Source: Nocardia ninae NBRC 108245 (GTDB taxonomy: Bacteria > Actinomycetota > Actinomycetes > Mycobacteriales > Mycobacteriaceae). From it: a stretch of DNA of 64,000 bases. The notes under the pieces are model-generated. The model worked only from the letters and a program-made list of their open reading frames with translations. It made no database searches and was not told where the DNA came from. Position numbers and translations under genes: made by a program. The stretch covers positions 101,066 through 165,065 of the forward strand of contig NZ_BJXA01000010.1 in NCBI RefSeq assembly GCF_007990755.1, given 5' to 3'. How positions within the stretch are numbered: the stretch's first letter is position 1; every line of letters begins with the position of its first letter. Shown one piece after another: positions 27,190 to 35,808 of the stretch.

Positions 27190-27804
27190 ATGCCCAAGGG
27201 TGTTCCGGAGACCGTGCCCGATGACGGGCTCACCACACGGCAGCGGCGGAATCAGCCGGTGCTCGCGGTGCATACGGGGCCGGGCAAAGGAAAGTCGACG
27301 GCCGCGTTCGGGATGGCGCTGCGAGCCTGGAACCAAGGTTTCGACGTCGCGGTGTTCCAGTTCGTGAAGAGCGCCAAGTGGAAGGTGGGGGAGGAGGCCG
27401 CTTTTCGCACCCTCGGCACGTTGCACGAGGAGACCGGTGCCGGTGGCGCGGTCGAGTGGCACAAGATGGGTGAAGGCTGGTCCTGGACGCGCAAGCAGGG
27501 CAGCGACGAGGACCACGCCGCCGCCGCGCTCGCCGGTTGGCAGGAGATCGCCCGCCGTCTGAAGGCCGAGCAGCACCGCTTCTACGTGCTCGACGAATTC
27601 ACCTACCCGCTCAAATGGGGTTGGGTCGACATCGACGAGGTCGTCGACACCCTGAGCACCCGTCCCGGCAATCAGCACGTGGTCATCACCGGCCGGGACG
27701 CTCCGCAGGCGCTCATCGACGCCGCCGATCTCGTCACCGAGATGACCAAGCTCAAGCACCCCATGGACGCGGGCCGTAAAGGCCAGCGCGGCATCGAATG
27801 GTGA
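27190..27804 (+). CDS. cobO: Cob(I)yrinic acid a,c-diamide adenosyltransferase
   Basis: Transfers the adenosyl group from ATP to cob(I)yrinate diamide; 204 residues, the family length. P-loop HTGPGKGKSTAAFG (residues 28-41), VAVFQFVKSAKW, LDEFTYPLKWGWVD and the C-terminal KLKHPMDAGRKGQRGIEW are all diagnostic. Start ATG follows AAGGAGAG. It lies 32 bases after the chelatase-like gene, so likely one operon. Confidence 0.95.
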   Translation: MPKGVPETVPDDGLTTRQRRNQPVLAVHTGPGKGKSTAAFGMALRAWNQGFDVAVFQFVKSAKWKVGEEAAFRTLGTLHEETGAGGAVEWHKMGEGWSWTRKQGSDEDHAAAALAGWQEIARRLKAEQHRFYVLDEFTYPLKWGWVDIDEVVDTLSTRPGNQHVVITGRDAPQALIDAADLVTEMTKLKHPMDAGRKGQRGIEW

Positions 27805-27925
27805 GCTCCCGCACCGAGTCTCGGGACTTGCATTCTCTCCGGGCTCCCGGAGTGGGTGCGGATCCCGAGAGGTGGTGCGGCTGCTGCGTCCCGTCGGCTC
27901 GCGCGGTCGTGCGGCGGTGGTGTCG

Positions 27926-29434
27926 ATGAGCGGGGGTGTGCCTGCGGTGGTGATCGCCGCGCCCGCATCGGGGAGCGGCAAGACCACGGTGGCAACGGGG
28001 TTGATCGGTGCGCTGCGGCGGGTCGGTCATCGGGTTGCGCCTTTCAAGGTAGGGCCGGATTACATCGATCCCGGGTATCACGGCCTGGCGGCCGGGCGGC
28101 CTGGCCGCAATCTGGATCCGGTGCTCGTCGGCGCGGAACGTGTTGTGCCGCTGTATCAGCACGGTGCGCGGGAGTGTGATCTCGCGGTGGTCGAGGGCGT
28201 GATGGGGCTGTTCGATGGCCGCATCGATGCGAACCATGCCGGGCCGGTCGCCGAAGGGTCCACCGCGCAGGTCGCCGGGTTACTCGGTGCGCCCGTGGTG
28301 CTGGTGGTGGATGCCAGGGGCCACAGTCAGAGTCTGGCCGCGTTGCTGCACGGCTTCGCGACTTTCGACAGCAGTATTCGGCTCGGTGGGGTGATTCTCA
28401 ACCGGGTTGGTAGTGAACGGCACGATCAGGTGCTGCGGGCAGCCTGTGATCGGGTCGGGCTGCCGGTGCTCGGCTCGCTCCCGCGGATGACCGAATTGGA
28501 GGTGCCATCCCGGCATCTCGGCCTGATCCCCGCGGTGGAGCATGGTGCTGCCGCCACCGCCGCGGTATCGGCGATGACGGATTTGGTTGCGGCACATGTG
28601 GATCTGCAAGCCATTGCTGCGCTGGCGCGTTCGACCGCTGCTGGTCCGGCCTGGGATCCAGCGGAAGCTCTAGCTGAAGTGGTCTCCGGCGTAGCACCCG
28701 GTTCAAATCGGCCGGAGCACGATGGAGCAGTCGCCGCAGCGGAGTCCGGTGTATCGCTCGGATCGGGCCGGCCGGAGCACGATGGAGCAGTCGCCGGGGT
28801 GGGCTCCGGTCCATTGATCGCCATGGCAGGCGGCCCTGCATTCACCTTCGGCTATGCCGAACACCGCGAGTTACTGCTGGCCGCTGGGGCGCGGGTGGTG
28901 GTGTTCGACCCGCTGCGCGACGAATTGCCAATCGGCACAGCAGGTTTGGTGTTGCCGGGTGGATTCCCGGAGGAGCATGCGGCCGCACTGGCAGCCAACA
29001 CCCCACTGCTGACCGTGGTGGCGGCGCAGGCCCGTCGCGGCATGCCCGTGCACGCGGAATGCGCGGGCTTGCTCTACCTGACCCGCTCCCTCGACGGACA
29101 TCCGATGGCCGGAGTCATCGACGCCGACGCCGAGTTCGGCCCGCGCTTGACCCTCGGCTACCGCGACGCGGTCGCGCTGGTGGATTCCCCGCTGTGGCGG
29201 GCCGGGGAACGCGTCCGCGGCCACGAATTCCACCGGACCCGCCTGCTCGCGGCAGGCTCGGACACCCCGGCCTGGGGCTGGCACGGCAGCGACGGCGCGC
29301 GCGTCAAGGAAGGCGTGCTGGTCCAACAGGTCCACGCCTCCTACCTGCACACGCATCCAGCCGGAAACCCCAGAGCTACAAGCAGTTTCGTCGCCGCGGT
29401 CGCCGAGTACGCAGGTGCTCGTGCGGGCCGTTGA
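27926..29434 (+). CDS. cobB: Cobyrinate a,c-diamide synthase
   Basis: Amidates the a and c side chains of (hydrogeno)byrinate/cobyrinate with glutamine and ATP. N-terminal P-loop (APASGSGKTTVATG), FKVGPDYIDPGYH and EGVMGLFDG; C-terminal glutaminase with Cys near residue 376 (HAECAGLLYLT) and GHEFHRTR. ATG 27926 begins close to the P-loop; in-frame GTGs at 27872 and 27920 are alternatives. About 40 extra residues (253-292) between the domains come from a 60-bp tandem duplication. Confidence 0.92.
   Translation: MSGGVPAVVIAAPASGSGKTTVATGLIGALRRVGHRVAPFKVGPDYIDPGYHGLAAGRPGRNLDPVLVGAERVVPLYQHGARECDLAVVEGVMGLFDGRIDANHAGPVAEGSTAQVAGLLGAPVVLVVDARGHSQSLAALLHGFATFDSSIRLGGVILNRVGSERHDQVLRAACDRVGLPVLGSLPRMTELEVPSRHLGLIPAVEHGAAATAAVSAMTDLVAAHVDLQAIAALARSTAAGPAWDPAEALAEVVSGVAPGSNRPEHDGAVAAAESGVSLGSGRPEHDGAVAGVGSGPLIAMAGGPAFTFGYAEHRELLLAAGARVVVFDPLRDELPIGTAGLVLPGGFPEEHAAALAANTPLLTVVAAQARRGMPVHAECAGLLYLTRSLDGHPMAGVIDADAEFGPRLTLGYRDAVALVDSPLWRAGERVRGHEFHRTRLLAAGSDTPAWGWHGSDGARVKEGVLVQQVHASYLHTHPAGNPRATSSFVAAVAEYAGARAGR
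28681..28800 (+). repeat. 60-bp tandem duplication inside cobB
   Basis: Two units of exactly 60 bp, about 77% alike. They share an identical 28-base core at 28709-28736 and 28769-28796, giving the repeated peptide RPEHDGAVA. In frame, in the linker between the synthetase and amidotransferase domains. Confidence 0.85.
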
Positions 29435-29463
29435 GCGAAGGCGTGCGCTGGTGCAGGTGTCAG

Positions 29464-29829
29464 GTGGCTGAGCTCGCCGTTGGGCTAGGCCTGCGGTCCG
29501 GGACGCCCGCTGACCCGATAGTCGCAGCCGTGCGGGAGATGCTGGGCGACAACGAGATCAGTTGTTTGGCGACCATCGATCGCCGGATGGGCGAACCAGG
29601 TCTGCGTGACGCGGCTGCTGAGCTCGGGGTGGCGGTGCAGGGGTACGCCGCCGCCGAGCTGGCCGAGGTTCCTGTGCCGAACCCGGACGCGCGCACGTCG
29701 GCTGCCGTCGGTACGGGCAGTGTTGCCGAGGCTGCCGCCATCCTCGCGGCTGGGCACGGCACGCTGGTGATCACCAAACGCATTGTCGCCGGGGTGACTA
29801 TCGCTGCGGCGCAACGCACAACGGGCTGA
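29464..29829 (+). CDS. CobE/CbiG C-terminal-domain-like cobalamin protein
   Basis: About 121 residues with the CbiG C-terminal/CobE pattern: ELAVGLGLRSGTPADPIVAAVREML, ISCLATIDRRMGEPGLRDAAAELG, VQGYAAAELAEVPVPNPD and AAILAAGHGTLVITKR. In anaerobic-type pathways this domain helps open or extrude the ring; the role of stand-alone CobE is less clear. Start uncertain: GTG 29464 matches the domain start, GTG 29443 is nearer to cobB. It lies 29 bases after cobB and is probably in the same operon. Confidence 0.75.
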   Translation: MAELAVGLGLRSGTPADPIVAAVREMLGDNEISCLATIDRRMGEPGLRDAAAELGVAVQGYAAAELAEVPVPNPDARTSAAVGTGSVAEAAAILAAGHGTLVITKRIVAGVTIAAAQRTTG

Positions 29830-29896
29830 TTGTCTGGCGCGCAACTGGGTGATCGAACCAGATGACCTTGGGTCTCCCGCGTGGTTTCATGGCGGG

Positions 29897-30289
29897 GTGG
29901 ATATCCGAGGGATCGACAATGTGCTGGTTCCGGTAGGGAATCTGGCTGCGGCGCTGGAGTTCTACGCGAACGGGCTCGGGCTTTCCGTGCGGTTCACGGT
30001 GCCGGAGCGGGGGATCGCGTTGTTCGGGGTCGCGGCGGAGACGCCGGGGATCATGGCGATGGTGGATCCCGCTGCGGGGCAGGGGTCGCCGCCGGCCATC
30101 CGCATCTGGCTGGAAGTGCCGGATGCCAGGGCCGCCGCGGCGGAACTCGAAGGACGCGGTGTCGACATACTCACCGCGCCCTTCGAAGTCGCGACCGGCT
30201 GGAGTGTGGAGGTGGCCGATCCGTGGGGCAATGTGATCGGATTGACCGACTACCTCAAGCGCCCCGATCTGGCACGACCGGCGTTCTGA
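29897..30289 (+). CDS. VOC (glyoxalase-fold) family protein
   Basis: Single-chain VOC protein of 130 residues: DIRGIDNVLVPVGNLAAALEFYANGLGL, GIALFGVAAETPGIM and a C-terminal VEVADPWGNVIGLTDYL with the metal-binding-type Asp/Glu strand. Could be a lyase, dioxygenase or resistance protein; no substrate is suggested. GTG 29897 starts the domain. Convergent with the next gene. Confidence 0.75.
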   Translation: MDIRGIDNVLVPVGNLAAALEFYANGLGLSVRFTVPERGIALFGVAAETPGIMAMVDPAAGQGSPPAIRIWLEVPDARAAAAELEGRGVDILTAPFEVATGWSVEVADPWGNVIGLTDYLKRPDLARPAF

Positions 30290-30290
30290 C

Positions 30291-31388
30291 CTACGGAGCC
30301 ACCGCACCCCAGTCGGCGAAACCGCTGGGATCGTGGCGGCCGAAGGTGGCGTGTTCGAACAAACCCCAGCCCTCGGCGTCGCCGCAGCGGGCATGGGCCA
30401 CATGGTCGATCACGCCGTACGGTGCGCGGGCGACGATGGCCGGGTCGGTGAGGTCGTACCGGCTGGCCAACGACCAGTCCCGGCCCTTCCACTGCCCGTG
30501 CTGCCAGTCGGGATCGCCACCGTAGCCGCAACCCACGTGCAGCGGTACATGGGTGCCCGTGGTTACCTCGATCTCCAGCGGCTTGCCGTCCGGCGTGCTC
30601 ATTTCGAGCCGGGCGCCGACGGGAAGCCTTGTGCCGGAACGGTAGTCGATCGAGATGCGCGGCCAGCCGAGCTGTTCGGTGCGCCCGTCCGGCCAGATCC
30701 GCACGGCGTCGTTCAAGGTGCGCTTGCCGTCGGGTTCCTCCTGCACGATGATCACGATCGCGAAATCGTCGAACCGCAGCGGCACATACATCCACCAGAA
30801 ACCGCCGGACGGCTCGGCGGCCGCCCGGCCCGCAGGCTCGCTCTCGCCGACCGGCCGGATGCCCCAGGACCGGTCCCTGGTGCCGGTCCACACCGCCGGG
30901 TCGACGGTGATGTCGTCCCCGTCGACGTGCAGCGTGCCCGCCCACGAGCCCACCTGGGCGAAGCGGCTCGCGTCGATGATCGGCCGGTTGCCCGACAGGA
31001 TCAGGTGCGGCTGCTCCTGCACGGTGGGGAAGGCGCCCTCCCAGGTGAGGTCGAAGGACAGGTCGTCGTGCTCGCAGATCACCCGGATCCGGTGCAGCGG
31101 CTCGAGCACCTCGATGCGATACCCACCGACCCGCTGTTCCAGGCTGCGATCGCCGAGCGCGTCGGAGAAGCGGACAGTCCGCTGGATATCGCCGCGCCGG
31201 ACGGCGGCGTAGGCGTCGGTCACTCCGAGGTTCGGGTACACGCCGAACCCGGTGATCAAGAAGGTGCCGCCGTCGCGGTTGTGACCGTTGAAATAACTGC
31301 GGTCGTAGAAGTTTCGGTCGCTGCTGGCGACCCTGGCCAGGGACAGTCCGGTCTGATGAATCGGGTACTCGTCCAAAGGAACTGGCAT
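30291..31388 (-). CDS. Conserved hypothetical protein (DUF7064/DUF7065-like)
   Basis: 365 residues, mostly beta strand: DRNFYDRSYFNGHNRDGGTFLITGFGVYPNLGVTDAY near the N-terminus, then GTRDRSWGIRPVGE and GGFWWMYVPLRFDDFAIVIIVQEE. As I recall these are hallmarks of actinobacterial DUF7064/DUF7065 proteins, which resemble lipocalin- or hydroxyneurosporene-type beta barrels and stand beside phosphotransferase-like genes, as here. ATG 31388 is chosen because the extension to 31406 adds nothing. It follows the kinase-like gene by eight bases; both probably act on one unknown substrate. Confidence 0.6.
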   Translation of the reverse strand: MPVPLDEYPIHQTGLSLARVASSDRNFYDRSYFNGHNRDGGTFLITGFGVYPNLGVTDAYAAVRRGDIQRTVRFSDALGDRSLEQRVGGYRIEVLEPLHRIRVICEHDDLSFDLTWEGAFPTVQEQPHLILSGNRPIIDASRFAQVGSWAGTLHVDGDDITVDPAVWTGTRDRSWGIRPVGESEPAGRAAAEPSGGFWWMYVPLRFDDFAIVIIVQEEPDGKRTLNDAVRIWPDGRTEQLGWPRISIDYRSGTRLPVGARLEMSTPDGKPLEIEVTTGTHVPLHVGCGYGGDPDWQHGQWKGRDWSLASRYDLTDPAIVARAPYGVIDHVAHARCGDAEGWGLFEHATFGRHDPSGFADWGAVAP

Positions 31389-31396
31389 GGCTGCCC

Positions 31397-32527
31397 TCAA
31401 TCCCACTCGTAGGTTCCGTCGAGCAGCCGTTCCAGGCTCGCTCGGTGCATCACGTAGTCGTCGCGGTCCGGGGTGTCGGTGTCCTCGCCGAAATGGATCA
31501 TCCTGCGCTTCACCCTGGCCATCACGATGCCGTGCCGCAGTGCGGCGTAGACGAGGTACCAGTCGAGGTCGCGCACCGTATGCCCGGTCAGCTCTTCGTA
31601 TTTCGCGACGACGTCGGCGCGGCGCAGGAAGTCCGGCAGGCCCGGCTGATCGAATCGGGTGGCGATGTCCTGGAAGAACCGGTGGATGAAGATCACCCAG
31701 GCGACATCGAGTTCACGCGGTCCCAATGCGGCCATCTCCCAGTCCAACACCGCCGCGGGCTCGAAGCCCTGGTAGATGATGTTGCCGGGCCGGGCGTCAC
31801 CCCAGCTGAGGACGTCGGGCCCAGGGTCGGCGGGCCAGTGTTCGTCGAGCCACGCGAAGGCTCGTTCGAGCAGCGGAATCTCGAAGCCGTCGTCGGCCAA
31901 AGCCCAGCGGTACCAAGCCTTCTGGGCCTCGACATGCCTGCGCAGCGACTGGCCGGCCCCGCGCAGAGCCGGGAATCGCTGGGCCGGATCCGCAATGGCG
32001 TGCACCTTGGCGATCACCGCGACGGTGTTCGCAGTGAGCTGCGCACGCTCTTCCGGGGTCGCGTCGAAGAGCCAGCCGACGAACACGTACGGCGGGTTGT
32101 CGGTCGGCACTCGCCCGTCGACCCGCTTCATCACGAAAAATGTTGTGCCGAGCGGTGTCTCGTCTTCCTCCAGCCAGCACAAGGCAGGCACCGGCACGTC
32201 GGTGTTTTCGGCGACGCCGGCCATCACCTGGTACTGGGTGGCCAGATCGTAGGTCTCGAACACCGGGAACGACCCGCTCTCCGGCGCCATCCTGGCGACG
32301 AACGACCCGCTCTCGTGCCGTCCGTCCACGCTCCATTCCGCATCGAAAAGAATGGTGGTGCTCGACATTCCGCCCGACTGCGGCCGTGACAGGTTGGCCA
32401 CCTTCGGCGGGTGATCGGCGGAGACCTGCGAATCCAGCCAGCGCGCCAGGTCCTCGGCGAGCACGTCGAGATCGCGCTCGCTCACGGTCAGCTGCTGCCG
32501 CTCGGCGGGATCCGGATCTTCGGCCAT
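31397..32527 (-). CDS. Aminoglycoside phosphotransferase/ACAD10-type kinase-like protein
   Basis: 376 residues with a kinase fold: QSGGMSSTTILF (nucleotide loop), GSFVARMAPESG with hydrophobic context in place of the usual Lys strand, VLSWGDARPGNIIY (catalytic Asp, usually HGD) and VLDWEMAALGPRELDVAW (metal-binding Asp). This subgroup is common beside lipid and steroid degradation genes. ATG 32527 has GGAGGAC just upstream, so the 98-codon extension to 32821 is rejected. Paired with the DUF7064-like gene. Confidence 0.78.
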   Translation of the reverse strand: MAEDPDPAERQQLTVSERDLDVLAEDLARWLDSQVSADHPPKVANLSRPQSGGMSSTTILFDAEWSVDGRHESGSFVARMAPESGSFPVFETYDLATQYQVMAGVAENTDVPVPALCWLEEDETPLGTTFFVMKRVDGRVPTDNPPYVFVGWLFDATPEERAQLTANTVAVIAKVHAIADPAQRFPALRGAGQSLRRHVEAQKAWYRWALADDGFEIPLLERAFAWLDEHWPADPGPDVLSWGDARPGNIIYQGFEPAAVLDWEMAALGPRELDVAWVIFIHRFFQDIATRFDQPGLPDFLRRADVVAKYEELTGHTVRDLDWYLVYAALRHGIVMARVKRRMIHFGEDTDTPDRDDYVMHRASLERLLDGTYEWD

Positions 32528-32849
32528 CGTTTGTCCTCCTGACGCCATGACGCGCGGGCGTGCCGCGGCACAGCCCACCTCGGCGGCGGTCCGCCGCGAT
32601 ACGCGACAGTAACGCGTTCCAGTCGGCCCGCGGGGCGAAAACGAGCGAGGCCACCGAACCCGCTCACTGGCTGGAACCGGGCCTTGACATGCGACGATCG
32701 GTCGGTGGTCGGGCCGGCCCGACCGGCTTGGTGTGGCTGGCACGTACGACTCATTACCGAGGGAAAGACCAGGGATTTCCTGGATGCTCGCATCCTGCGC
32801 GCCTCGATACCGTTCGCTCACGCAGAGCGTTCGGAGTGAGGGGTTCGTT

Positions 32850-34232
32850 GTGAGTGCTGTCAGTGCGGAGCCGGCAGATGGGGCAGATACGAAAGAAGCG
32901 GCGGAAGCGCGGGCGCACGACTCGAGATGGAATCCGTTGACCCGCTTTGCCTTCCGTTTCTGCTTCAGCTATTTCAGCCTGTTCTGCCTGATGTTTCCGC
33001 AATTCCTTTGGGTGTACAGCGGGGTGCTCAAAGACAAGCTGCCCGAGTTGGCGATCCTCGGATTTCTCTATCCGTTGCGTCCGATCTGGGAATGGGTCGG
33101 CCGCCATGTCTTCGGTGCCGACGTCGAGCTGCGCCTGGATTCGGGCAGCGGCGACCAGGCCATCATCTGGGTCTTCCTGTTCTGTGTCCTGGTCGTCGCC
33201 CTCGTCACCGCCGTGATGTGGAGCGTGCTGGACCGCCGCCGGCCGAACTACCACCGGCTCAATGCCTGGTTCCTGCTCGCCATGCGGTTGTGCCTCGGCG
33301 GCCAGATGCTGTGGTACGGAATGGCAAAGGTGATTCCGACCCAGATGGCGGAGCCACCACTGACGGCGCTGATCTCCCGGTACGGCGATTTCACGCCGAT
33401 GTCGGTGCTCTGGTTCCAGGTCGGCAGTTCTCAGCCGTACGAGATTCTGCTCGGCGCGGCGGAGGTACTCGGCGGGCTTCTGCTCTTCGTGCCGAGAACC
33501 GCGACGTTGGGCGCGCTGGTGAGCCTGGTGAGCATGCTTCAGGTGTTCATCCTGAACATGAGCTTCGACGTGCCGGTGAAGATCCTGTCGGGTCACCTCT
33601 TGCTGATCTCGCTGGTGTTGCTGGCGCCACAGGCGCGTCGATTGGCGAATGTCCTTGTGTTGCAGCGATGGTCCGAGCCTGCTCGGCAGCCGGAACCGTT
33701 CCGCTCGCGGCGCGCTCGGTGGTTCGCAGTCGGTCTACAGGCGGTACTCGGCCTGTGGGTGTTGGCCGGCGGTATCCAGGAGGGCCTGCGGTTCTGGAAC
33801 GAAGGTGGCGGCGGTACCCCGAAACCCGAGCTGTACGGGATCTGGACGGTGTCGGAATTCAGCAGGGACGGGCAAGTCGTCCCGCCGCTGACGACGGACC
33901 AGAACCGTTGGCGGCGGCTGGTTGTCGACGTTACCGGAATGGCGTATCAGAAGATGGACGACAGCTTGGTCCCCGTCGTCGGCGCGGTGGACACCGCAGC
34001 GCGCACCCTCACCCTCTCGGCGTCGCCCGGTGCGAATCCAGGGGTCATGGCAAAGGCCACTCCGGCCCAGATCGCCTCTTTTACCTTCACCCAGGAGGCG
34101 CCGGACCGGCTGCGACTCGATGGCCAGCTCGACGGCCACCCGGTGACGTTGTCGCTGGAGCAGGTCGACCTCGAGTCATTCCCGTTGCGCAGCACCGGTT
34201 TCAAATGGATCCAGGACTATCCCGCCTTCTGA
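32850..34232 (+). CDS. DoxX-like multi-pass membrane protein
   Basis: 460 residues. A cytoplasmic N-terminus, then about seven hydrophobic segments (FSYFSLFCLMFPQFLWVY; AIIWVFLFCVLVVALVTAVMW; LLAMRLCLGGQMLWYGMAKV; LLGAAEVLGGLLLFVPRTATLGALVSL; LLLISLVLLA; AVLGLWVLAGG). The C-terminal 130 residues form a soluble beta-rich domain. The central MLWYGMAKVIPTQM..EVLGGLLLF resembles DoxX-type proteins. GTG 32850 has GAGGGG about six bases upstream. Function unknown. Confidence 0.65.
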   Translation: MSAVSAEPADGADTKEAAEARAHDSRWNPLTRFAFRFCFSYFSLFCLMFPQFLWVYSGVLKDKLPELAILGFLYPLRPIWEWVGRHVFGADVELRLDSGSGDQAIIWVFLFCVLVVALVTAVMWSVLDRRRPNYHRLNAWFLLAMRLCLGGQMLWYGMAKVIPTQMAEPPLTALISRYGDFTPMSVLWFQVGSSQPYEILLGAAEVLGGLLLFVPRTATLGALVSLVSMLQVFILNMSFDVPVKILSGHLLLISLVLLAPQARRLANVLVLQRWSEPARQPEPFRSRRARWFAVGLQAVLGLWVLAGGIQEGLRFWNEGGGGTPKPELYGIWTVSEFSRDGQVVPPLTTDQNRWRRLVVDVTGMAYQKMDDSLVPVVGAVDTAARTLTLSASPGANPGVMAKATPAQIASFTFTQEAPDRLRLDGQLDGHPVTLSLEQVDLESFPLRSTGFKWIQDYPAF

Positions 34233-34244
34233 CCGGGACTCGGC

Positions 34245-35204
34245 TCAGCCGATGGTGATGGCGTCGAGGCGGACGCGCAGGAACTCCGCCGAGACGACGG
34301 GCGGCAGGCCGCCGACCCGTCCGATCGGCGGCGTCAGCGGAGTGACGACAGCGTCGTGGTCGAGTTCGTAGAAGTAGATCAGGGACACCAGGTCCTCCTC
34401 GGGTGCTGAGGCCTGCGGCGGCAGCACCCGGTGCCGTCCGGACGGCCAGCGCTGACCGCTCCAATAGGCAAGCAGGTCACCGATGTTCACCGTCAGGGCG
34501 GCGGGGTCGTAGGGCGCGTCGGCCCAGCCTTCCGCCTCGGTGTACACCTGGAGCCCGCCCGCGCCCGGCTCTCGATCCAGCACAGTGACGGTGCCGAAGT
34601 CGGTGTGCGGGCCGATCCGGAACTGACCGGGCTCGGGGGCGCCGACCGCGGTCAACGGCGGGTAGTGGTTGATGTTGCAGGTCCAGGTCGGCCGGCCGGC
34701 CAGGTTCTGAAATGGGTTGGCGGGCAGGTGAAGTGCCGCCGCGAACAGGGCGAGCAGTTCGTCGGACAGCGTGCGTACGGCAGCGGTGTACGCGGTCACC
34801 AATTCGCGCAACTCGCGCACTTCGTCCGGCCACACATTGGGCAGGAACCAGACGTCGTCGACGGCTCGTTCGCCGGTCGCGGTGTCGGCGCCCACGGCGA
34901 AGGTCTCCTTCAGATCCGGTGGCGTCCGGGTGCCCTCGGCATAACCGTTGGCCTCCTTGCCCGGCCCGATCCAGCCCCGCCCGCCGACGGTGACGGCATA
35001 CTTCTCCTTCACCGCCGCCGGCAGCGCGAAGAAGCGCCGCGCGGCGCCGCGCACGTCACCGGCCAGCCCCTCGGGCACGCCGTGGCCGTAGACCAGCAGA
35101 AACCCGGCACGCCGCAGGCCCTCGTCCACCTCGTGCTCGATCTCGGCCGCCGCCGGACCGCCGGCGCGCCATCGGGACAGGTCGATCGATGCGATCGCGT
35201 TCAT
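34245..35204 (-). CDS. Isopenicillin-N-synthase-like 2OG/Fe(II) oxygenase
   Basis: Non-heme iron oxygenase of 319 residues. N-terminal DIOX_N-like part (IDLSRWRAGGPAAAEIEHEVDEGLRRAGFLLVYGHGVP). The iron triad is visible: His200 and Asp202 (GPHTDFGTVTVL) and His258 (SGRHRV). The position of the 2-oxoglutarate-binding Arg (RxS) holds Leu272 in LVSLIYFYE, so cosubstrate use is uncertain. It lies next to a cytosine-deaminase-like gene, so a nucleobase substrate is possible; this is inference. Confidence 0.75.
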   Translation of the reverse strand: MNAIASIDLSRWRAGGPAAAEIEHEVDEGLRRAGFLLVYGHGVPEGLAGDVRGAARRFFALPAAVKEKYAVTVGGRGWIGPGKEANGYAEGTRTPPDLKETFAVGADTATGERAVDDVWFLPNVWPDEVRELRELVTAYTAAVRTLSDELLALFAAALHLPANPFQNLAGRPTWTCNINHYPPLTAVGAPEPGQFRIGPHTDFGTVTVLDREPGAGGLQVYTEAEGWADAPYDPAALTVNIGDLLAYWSGQRWPSGRHRVLPPQASAPEEDLVSLIYFYELDHDAVVTPLTPPIGRVGGLPPVVSAEFLRVRLDAITIG

Positions 35205-35250
35205 GTCGTCTCACTTCTGCTGGAGTGCCGCGCAGCCGTGCGCCCGAGGC

Positions 35251-35724
35251 TCACTGTGCCTCGACTTCCGTTGCGACACCGATGTCTTCGTGCCAGAGGG
35301 CCGGATTGTCGACGATGAAGTCGGTCATCATCTGGACGCACCGCTCGTCCTCGAGCACGGTCACCGCGACGCCGTGCTCGGCCAGCCAGTCGTGGCCGCC
35401 GTGGAAGGTCTGGGATTCGCCGATGATGACCGCGCCGATGCCGAACTGGCGGACGAGTCCGCTGCAATACCAGCACGGCGACAGGGTGGTCACCATGATG
35501 GTCGAACCGTAGTCGCGGCGGCGGCCCGCGGCGCGGAAGGCGTCGGTCTCGGCATGCATGCTGGGGTCGCCGGACTGGACGCGGCGATTGTGGCCGCGGC
35601 CGAGCAGCGTGCCGTTGGCCGCGAACAGTGCCGCGCCGATCGGGATGCCACCCTCGGCGAGCCCGCGCTGCGCCTCGTCGTATGCCACCTCGAGCAGTTG
35701 TCGTGCCGGTGTCGCCTGCGTCAT
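35251..35724 (-). CDS. Nucleoside/cytosine deaminase (yeast Fcy1-like)
   Basis: Zinc deaminase of 157 residues: HAETDAFRAAG gives the His ligand and catalytic Glu, and LSPCWYCSGLV the two Cys ligands (PCxxC). The C-terminus (DERCVQMMTDFIVDNPALWHEDIG) matches the small cytosine deaminases. ATG 35724 has GAGG nine bases upstream. It is divergent from a PucR regulator and near an NCS1 cytosine/uracil-type permease, which supports a role in pyrimidine salvage or breakdown. Confidence 0.8.
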   Translation of the reverse strand: MTQATPARQLLEVAYDEAQRGLAEGGIPIGAALFAANGTLLGRGHNRRVQSGDPSMHAETDAFRAAGRRRDYGSTIMVTTLSPCWYCSGLVRQFGIGAVIIGESQTFHGGHDWLAEHGVAVTVLEDERCVQMMTDFIVDNPALWHEDIGVATEVEAQ

Positions 35725-35808
35725 GGGTCCAGCCTCCAAGGGAAGGCCGCCGACCGCAACGTACAGATCGTCCGCACAGGTCGTCGCCACGGATGACAGG
35801 ATGACCAT

